A DNA stretch of 64,000 bases from Sphagnum compactum. Its lineage: Eukaryota > Bryophyta > Sphagnopsida > Sphagnales. Made by a program: the position numbers and the translations under genes. Numbering within the stretch: position 1 is the first letter of the stretch; each line of letters starts with the position of its first letter. Below are positions 62,401 to 64,000 of the stretch, one piece after another. The notes beneath the pieces were generated by a model. The model saw only the letters and a program-made list of their open reading frames with translations, searched no databases and was not told the DNA's origin. The stretch is taken from NCBI GenBank assembly GCA_965153455.1, contig OZ234494.1:372001-436000 (forward strand), written 5' to 3'.

Positions 62401-64000
62401 GATGTACTTAACTTCCATAACAAGATGGGTGATAGCATTGTGACATCATTATTGGCTTAACAAATAAAGATGGGTGATACCATTGTATAGACTCACTTTA
62501 CTACATTAAGATTTCTATGGAAAACTTGAGTGAAATAGTGTTAACATTTTGACTTGTCACAAACTTTTCATTAAAATTTTAAATACATTTTGGAAAAAAA
62601 TTCAAAGATATATTCAATGAATGTGGATTGTGAAAAAATAACATGAACATGCAACCAACTATGCATACACTATAAAAATATTAGAATGAAAACTGCACAT
62701 CAATCATGTCCATGGATAATTGCTCACTATTGAAAGATGGTAGTTGAAAAATAACTACTAGGTATGCCATAAAAATATTTTGCAAAATGTTACCCATTTT
62801 CTATTCAAAAAACTTGGTGGGAAATATACACATCCAAAATGGATGACAACAACCATTAGTATCAACTATCAATATTCACTTTGGCATGACTAACAAGTCA
62901 TGCTCAACAATATTTGAAATGAAATAATTGGATTTTTTGCAAATAGTATATTGTTAGTAATGTTTTATATTTTGCTCATTGAGACAAAAGGTATTTCATG
63001 TACAAAACAAGTCATCTAGATCTCCTCACATAATAAAATTAGCTAGGATAGGATGTTGGGGAAAAAGAGCATTTATGTAAACAAACACCCAAAACCCTAA
63101 ACCCTAAACCCAAATTGGGACACCTAGCAATAGAAAAAACACTCACAATTACATCATAACAAAAATCTACAAATTTTATACATAGGAATTAAAGACTCAT
63201 CAAATTAAAAGGAATTATTGGCTTACCCAAATAATGAGATCCTTGCTATATAACTCATATGAATTCCAAAGGTAGCCATTATTTGACATGACTAATATGT
63301 AGCAATGCACGTATGAAGTGTGTTGATGTGAACATTGTCATGCACATTCCAACCTAGGTTGAATATGGAGTGTAACACATGAGAGGCACGGAAAGTTAGG
63401 GAAAAATACTAGCTATGATTTGATAATGGTTCAATAGCAAAACATGTAGAGCTAAATTAAAATACAAGGTTAGGATGAATAGTCAATACATTATTGCTTT
63501 TAACCTTTTGGTTAATACTTGCCCAACATTTGAAATAACCATTATCAAATCTAAAATTTATTTCACCTTTCTTTGGGGTAAACATAAGCTTGTATTTAGC
63601 ACAACAAAATGTGGTTTTTACATTAAAATTGCTTATTGTTGATGGAATTTTAAAAAAAAGTTTGCCCTCCCTTTCAATTTTAAGGGTTTCATCATTTCAT
63701 CCTATTGTTTTAGGAGGCATAAGTGGCATGATGACATTACATCTTTCCCCTCATTATCTCGTTGAGATATGCATCCTTATGGGGGCATGTACATGGGGTT
63801 TCTTCATATGTATTCTCTTTGATATTCTTTGAAATTTGCATAATAATACCGTTTATTATGTATGGCTTGGAGGGTTTGTAAGATGCCACCTTCCAAAAAG
63901 TCATCTTCATCCACATAAGATACATACATTCACTTAAGGTCCCACTTGTATGTATGCAACTAAATTCTTTTAGCCAAGGGCTTTACATGTATGTGCGGGA
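59470..64000. other. AT-rich intergenic DNA, no recognised gene
   Basis: No ORF resembles a known family, and the remaining CNGC exons are not found. Short telomere-like words (AAACCCTAAACCC) occur near 59820-59900 and 63090-63110, too short to be interstitial telomere arrays. A small TTTA run lies near 61420. Confidence 0.5.

Noticed and set aside
63090-63110. Telomere-like AAACCCTAAACCC words (also near 59820-59900)
   Set aside because: Only two or so units each; short telo-box words are common in plant DNA and do not indicate a telomere or fusion point.
1-64000. tRNA, rRNA, CRISPR or bacterial-type operon features
   Set aside because: I saw no tRNA-like arms, no rRNA segments and no spaced direct repeats of CRISPR type; the window is eukaryotic.

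Overview
The window is nuclear DNA of a land plant. The split genes have GT-AG introns of about 70-900 bp and encode plant-type families: a UBP12/13 (USP7-like) deubiquitinase, a KIN-7 kinesin, a plant myeloid leukemia factor (MLF) protein, a PER1/PGAP3 protein, the plant ZNF706/At2g23090-type small zinc-finger protein and a cyclic nucleotide-gated channel (CNGC) relic. AT-rich intergenic DNA between them holds decayed plant transposons (Ty3 chromovirus, a long-TIR element with CACTA-type ends, MITEs, a hAT-like transposase). I cannot name the species. The gene content and the very long KIN-7 tail make me lean towards a non-angiosperm, but that is only an impression.

Layout. 1-3.7 kb: last nine coding exons of a UBP12/13 gene on +, entering from the left edge. 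4.0-6.5 kb: Ty3 chromovirus relic on -, abutted at 6502 by a 1.8-kb inverted-repeat element (6.5-8.3 kb). 8.3-13.5 kb: no recognised gene; minisatellites and a 190-bp tandem duplication. 13.55-29.07 kb: one large KIN-7/CENP-E-like kinesin gene on -, for which I could join about 41 coding exons in frame (about 2,490 residues). 29.5-32.2 kb: intergenic with a MITE. 32.19-34.48 kb: six-exon MLF-family gene on -. 34.5-39.4 kb: intergenic. 39.44-40.72 kb: intronless ORF for an acidic, Q/N-rich, unrecognised protein on -, with duplicated blocks upstream of it. 41-49 kb: repeat-rich intergenic DNA with a GC-rich minisatellite, a second MITE copy and a hAT-like transposase relic. 49.86-52.81 kb: five-exon PGAP3/PER1 gene on +. 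54.73-54.96 kb: small ZNF706-like gene on - with a likely 5'-UTR intron. 55.8-56.45 kb: degenerate minisatellite. 56.9-59.5 kb: broken CNGC gene on +, with a five-copy 76-bp tandem repeat that duplicates an exon-intron junction. 59.5-64 kb: AT-rich DNA with no recognised gene.

The genes are unrelated housekeeping-type neighbours: protein deubiquitination, a mitotic-type motor, GPI-anchor lipid remodelling, a small zinc-finger protein and an MLF protein. I see no operon-like or cluster logic. The points most worth checking are the size and exon-duplication history of the kinesin, the tandemly repeated 5' splice site in the CNGC relic, the unrecognised acidic protein, and several minisatellites close to gene starts. 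I found no clear new biological system.
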